NCBI RefSeq assembly: GCF_037038585.1
Contig: NC_092520.1
Coordinates: 195,493,604-195,557,603 of the forward strand
Reading direction: 5' to 3'
Length of the DNA stretch: 64,000 nt
DNA from: Patagioenas fasciata
Taxonomy: Eukaryota; Chordata; Aves; Columbiformes; Columbidae
Part shown: piece after piece, positions 60,221 to 64,000 of the stretch
Layout: each line of letters starts with the position of its first letter
Position numbering within the stretch: the stretch's first letter is position 1
Notes under the pieces: model-generated
Seen by the model: only the letters and a program-made list of their open reading frames with translations
Databases searched by the model: none
What the model was told of the DNA's origin: nothing
Position numbers and translations under genes: made by a program

Positions 60221-61601
60221 GTAAACATTACCAAATGAGGAGAAAAGGAAGATGTCATCGAGTATCGGCAGCAAGGCATTCTTCTTCCCCGTGCAGTATT
60301 AAGCACTCCCCCACACGAGAAACCTTGACGTACGCTCAAGCTCAAAGAATGGTTGAAATAGAAATTGAAGGTCGCTTGCACAGGATCAGTATATTTGATC
60401 CTTTAGAGATTATATTAGAAGATGATCTTACAGCCCAGGAAATGAGTGAATGCAACAGCAATAAAGAAAATAGTGAAAGACCACCAATTTGTCTAAGAAG
60501 CAAACGGCATAAAAATAACAAAGTGAAAAAGAAAAATGAAGCTCTTCCGAGCTCACATGGTACACCTGCTACAACAGCTCCTCTTCCAGAACCAAAAGTA
60601 CGGATTGTTGAATACAGTCCCCCTTCGGCTCCTCGGAGACCTCCAGGTTATTACAAATTCATTGAGAAGTCAGCAGAAGAACTTGATAATGAAGTTGAGT
60701 ATGACATGGATGAAGAAGATTATGCATGGTTAGAAATAATAAATGAGAAGCGGAAAAGTGATGGAGTGTCAGTTGTCTCACAAAATATGTTCGAATTCCT
60801 TATGGATAGATTTGAAAAAGAGTCTTACTGTGAGAACCAAAAACAGGGTGATCATCAGTCTTTAATTGATGAAGATGCGGTGTGTTGTATATGCATGGAT
60901 GGTGAATGTCAGAACAGCAATGTAATCCTGTTTTGTGATATGTGTAACTTAGCAGTACATCAGGAATGCTATGGGGTGCCATATATACCTGAGGGCCAGT
61001 GGCTCTGCAGACACTGTCTGCAGTCCCGTTCTCGGCCTGTAGACTGTGTGCTGTGCCCAAACAAGGGAGGTGCCTTTAAAAAGACTGATGATGATCGTTG
61101 GGGGCACGTTGTGTGTGCTTTGTGGATTCCTGAAGTTGGATTTGCCAATACAGTTTTTATTGAGCCAATTGATGGTGTCAGGAACATTCCCCCAGCCAGA
61201 TGGAAGTTAACATGCTACCTCTGTAAACAGAAAGGTGTTGGTGCCTGCATCCAGTGCCACAAAGCAAACTGCTATACTGCATTCCATGTGACTTGTGCTC
61301 AAAAAGCCGGTCTATATATGAAAATGGAACCTGTGAAAGAACTAACTGGCAGTGGGACAACCTTCTCTGTAAAAAAGACTGCCTATTGTGATGTACATAC
61401 ACCACCAGGTTGCACACGGAGACCTCTAAACATTTATGGAGAAGCTGAAATAAAAAATGGTGTTTGTAGAAAGGAGGGATCAGTCAGAACTGCTAGGTCT
61501 TCATCAAAAGTCAGAAAAAAGACAAAAAAGGCCAAGAAAACAGTGGTTGAACCCTGTACAGTTATGCCAACAGTATCTGCTCCTTATATTCCCCCCCAGA
61601 G
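60221..61601 (+). CDS. BRD1: BRD1 (BRPF2) first coding exon, N-terminal part; CDS starts at 60235
   Basis: BRD1/BRPF2 is the scaffold subunit of MYST acetyltransferase complexes, chiefly with KAT7/HBO1, and directs histone H3K14 acetylation. The acceptor AG is at 60219-60220 and fourteen leader bases precede ATG at 60235-60237. The ATG starts [20 protein letters not shown], the vertebrate BRD1 N-terminus, so the in-frame ATG at 60184 lies in the intron. The exon gives 455 complete codons and two bases of the next, ending PYIPPQ(R) before the donor GTAAGC at 61602. Visible domains are the N-terminal MYST-binding and EPC-like part (about 25-205, with [14 protein letters not shown] and [15 protein letters not shown]), PHD finger 1 (about 217-262, [20 protein letters not shown]), and the zinc knuckle plus extended PHD finger (about 271-390). 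A lysine-rich stretch ends the exon. Bromodomain and PWWP exons lie to the right of the window. Confidence 0.97.
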
Positions 61602-64000
61602 GTAAGCAAACCCTCCAAGTGAGAGAAACCTTTACTTAATTATCTGTTTAATAGTAAACCAATGCTTTTAGATGCTGACTTTAAGTTTTGGTGCATTTTT
61701 AATATGCTTTCCTTAAAGGGCATGCTTGGAGGATTAATACAAAGTACATTGTACTTTTATGAAATTGCATTACAAATACGTTAACTTCCCCAGAGAAATT
61801 AGTAGATGGTCAAGTGGTCTGTCTTGTCCTCAGAAACTTTTTTTTTTTCAGTTGTGTTTGGGTTTGTTTTGTATTGTTTTTTGTTGTTGTCAGACCAAAT
61901 CATGCTGTGTGCTCAGTCATCATTTGCTGTACTTTGGAGAATTAACCACCGAATTCAGAATTGCATATGTGGTTGACCTTCATATTAAAAAAACAGTCAA
62001 ACTCAAAGTTAACTTGAGGATGTGAACTTCTTTTGCTAATTTTAAGAGCCCCAAACTGAAAAATTACATTTGCATATGCAAGACTTGAATCTTGCTCATC
62101 TCATCTAAATTAAGTATAAACTTGTACTGTAAGATCTATTTAAGTAGTGCAAAGAAGCCTTCCAGGAAGTGTTTTCTCTGTGGGGCAGAATATCTTTTCA
62201 GGCATTTTTTTTCCTAAATTTGTGGTTTTCATTTGCAAATGCAATAGTATTTATGAAGGCTTGGATCATCAGTTTGCTATCTTGCAGACTGTTTTTAGAA
62301 AAGTTAGCAAGTACATGATGTTTAGGTAGTTGGTTAAAGTATTATTGGTCGTGGAACTTGAAATTAATGTGCCCTCCCATTCAATGATGCTGTCAAATAT
62401 CTATCCTATAACTTTAGTGAAAGAATATGTTTGAACAAAAATGAATTAATGCATGTGGCGAAGTGTTTTAATTCTAATGTTGTTTTTGCTTACAAATTTA
62501 TACTTTGTAAGAATTTCTGTTTAACCTGAATTTTATATTAATGTGTCTTTTGCAGTTCTTGCAGGAGCTTTTGCTATGTGAGTGCAAATATAAAGCACGA
62601 ACTGATATTGCTCTTTAGATTTAACATGCCATATTTTTGTATTTTAACTGTAGTGATCAGAGGGGCTGGCAGGTGGCCCTAGATCTGGTGAGGCTAGTGA
62701 AGTGATGCATTGAAAAGCAGGGATGTTTCAAGTGATGTTTTCATAAGTAATAGCAAAATGAAGACCTTTAATCTCCAGGAGTTAAAAAAAATCAGGATGG
62801 ACTTCAGTTATCTTAGCTGTATCTTAATTTAAAAGAACAGTAGCATCTGGAGAGGGTTCAGTGCAGGGCAACAAAGATGATTAAGGGAGTGGAGCATCTC
62901 CCTTATGAAGAAAGGCTGAGGGAACTGGGTCTCTTTAGTTTGGAGAAGAGGAGACTGAGGGGTGACCTTATTAATGTTTATAAATATATAAAGGGTGAGT
63001 GCCATGAGGATGGAGCCAGGCTCTTCTTGGTGGCAAACAATGATAGGACAAGGAGTAATGGGATCAAGCTGGAACACAAGAGGTTCCACTTAAATTTGAG
63101 AAAAAACTTCTTCTCAGTGAGGGTGACAGAGCACTGGAACAGGCTGCCCAGGGGGGTTGTGGAGTCTCCTTCGCTGGAGACATTCAAAACCCTCCTGGAC
63201 AGGTTCCTGTGTGACCTCTCCTAGGCGTTCCTGCTCCAGCAGGTGGATTGGACTAGATGATCTTTTGAGGTCCCTTCCAATCCCAAACATACTGTGATCT
63301 TTTCCAATTTCTTTCAGTTAAACTGAGTTACAGTGCATTTCAATAGTGGAAATAATTTATTTCTGGAATTTGAGTAATGACAGAAAGTTCTGAGGTAGAA
63401 AAATACAGTTTTGGCTTTGCTGAACATTTGAGACATAGTGTACTAGGCTGAGAAATGCAAAATTGGACCATTGGGACTAGTACCAAGTTTGTCTTTATTG
63501 AGTATTGGTTTTGTTTCTGACGTTTACAACATCAATGTTTGTTTACCACTTGAATTAAATTCTTACTGATTTAAGAACAGTAGTTTAGAAAAATTCTCAA
63601 AACAGGCATCACTTCCATGTGCAAGTTGATTGTGCTGTGACAGTGAGGGCTCTTAAAATAATGCAAATAAACGCTGCTTTTTAAAAAGCTCACTCCCAAG
63701 TCTCAGACAGTGGACAATTCAGGCTGGTTGAATTAGTCTAAATAAATACATGATTTGAGACTGCAGTCCTTTTCTGCAGTAAGCTGTGTTGATACAAGTA
63801 GCTACTTGTTGACTGACTTTGACAAACAGAGTTTAGCTCCTGTGTGGTGTTTACAAACATCAGATCGATTGCTTTGTTCTCCATTATGTTTTGCTTGGTA
63901 AAATAGTATTTTTGTTGAGTGATGCATTGTAGAAAAGCATAAGTTGACGGTAAGCCACTAGTACCATTGTTTAAACAGGTACTGCTGTTTGTGGGAGGGA
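61602..64000 (+). other. BRD1: BRD1 intron, runs off the window
   Basis: It starts with GTAAGC at 61602. The next BRD1 coding segment, which should begin with LNRIANQVAIQRKKQF-like residues, is not found before 64000. A CR1 fragment lies at 62846-63300. The rest is AT-rich without features. Confidence 0.85.
62846..63300 (+). mobile_element. CR1 LINE 3' fragment with open ORF2 C-terminus, plus orientation
   Basis: A 115-codon frame at 62877-63224 ([20 protein letters not shown]..., then [20 protein letters not shown] and [18 protein letters not shown]) is the last part of CR1 ORF2 and reaches its natural end without a frameshift. The copy ends with the CR1 3' signature (tgaggtcccttccaatcccaaac ... 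ctgtgatct). It lies in the same direction as BRD1. The open frame suggests a younger insertion than the copies at 10700 and 33374, but it is 5'-truncated and cannot move. Confidence 0.92.

Noticed and set aside
60184-60234. BRD1 start at the upstream in-frame ATG
   Set aside because: The first 17 codons fall within the intron, before a clear acceptor at 60220, and do not match the vertebrate BRD1 N-terminus.

Overview
This is a vertebrate nuclear window, almost certainly from a bird. It holds spliced genes with GT/AG introns, two CpG-island promoters, several CR1 LINE fragments that all end in the CR1 3' signature around TCTATGATT, a solo endogenous-retrovirus LTR, old MIR/CORE-SINE remnants and a few microsatellites. 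There is no bacterial-type gene organisation. The species cannot be fixed from sequence alone.

Three protein-coding genes are present, in the order ALG12 (+), ZBED4 (-), BRD1 (+). This matches the gene neighbourhood of human 22q13, seen here in reverse orientation.

Layout. 1-8545: the last five coding exons (about 268 codons) and 3'UTR of ALG12, the ER alpha-1,6-mannosyltransferase of N-glycan precursor assembly; earlier exons lie to the left of the window. 8546-14284: convergent intergenic DNA between ALG12 and ZBED4, with one or two CR1 fragments. 14285-20070: the large last exon of ZBED4, holding a 1172-codon intronless reading frame with four BED zinc fingers and a domesticated hAT-transposase body, plus 5'UTR. 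20071-43844: an inferred ZBED4 first intron of about 24 kb, carrying three CR1 insertions (one with an internal 117-bp tandem duplication) and an 82-bp mariner-like hairpin MITE. 42990-44620: a CpG island that probably drives ZBED4 leftward and may start a divergent noncoding transcript rightward. 44621-55290: intergenic DNA with a 587-bp solo LTR. 55290-56600: the CpG-island promoter and inferred noncoding first exon of BRD1. 60221-61601: the first coding exon of BRD1 (455 complete codons: N-terminal HBO1-binding part, PHD finger, zinc knuckle and extended PHD finger). 61602-64000: BRD1 intron with a CR1 fragment.

The three genes do not form one pathway. ALG12 is a glycosylation enzyme of the ER, while ZBED4 and BRD1 are nuclear DNA- or chromatin-binding proteins. 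I found no convincing new biological system. The points most worth checking are the loss of a catalytic-position Asp in ZBED4, the repeated linker modules between its BED fingers, a predicted strong-context upstream ORF created at its splice junction, the perfect hairpin MITE, the in-frame CR1 duplication, the solo LTR, and the paired YY1 motifs of the two CpG islands.
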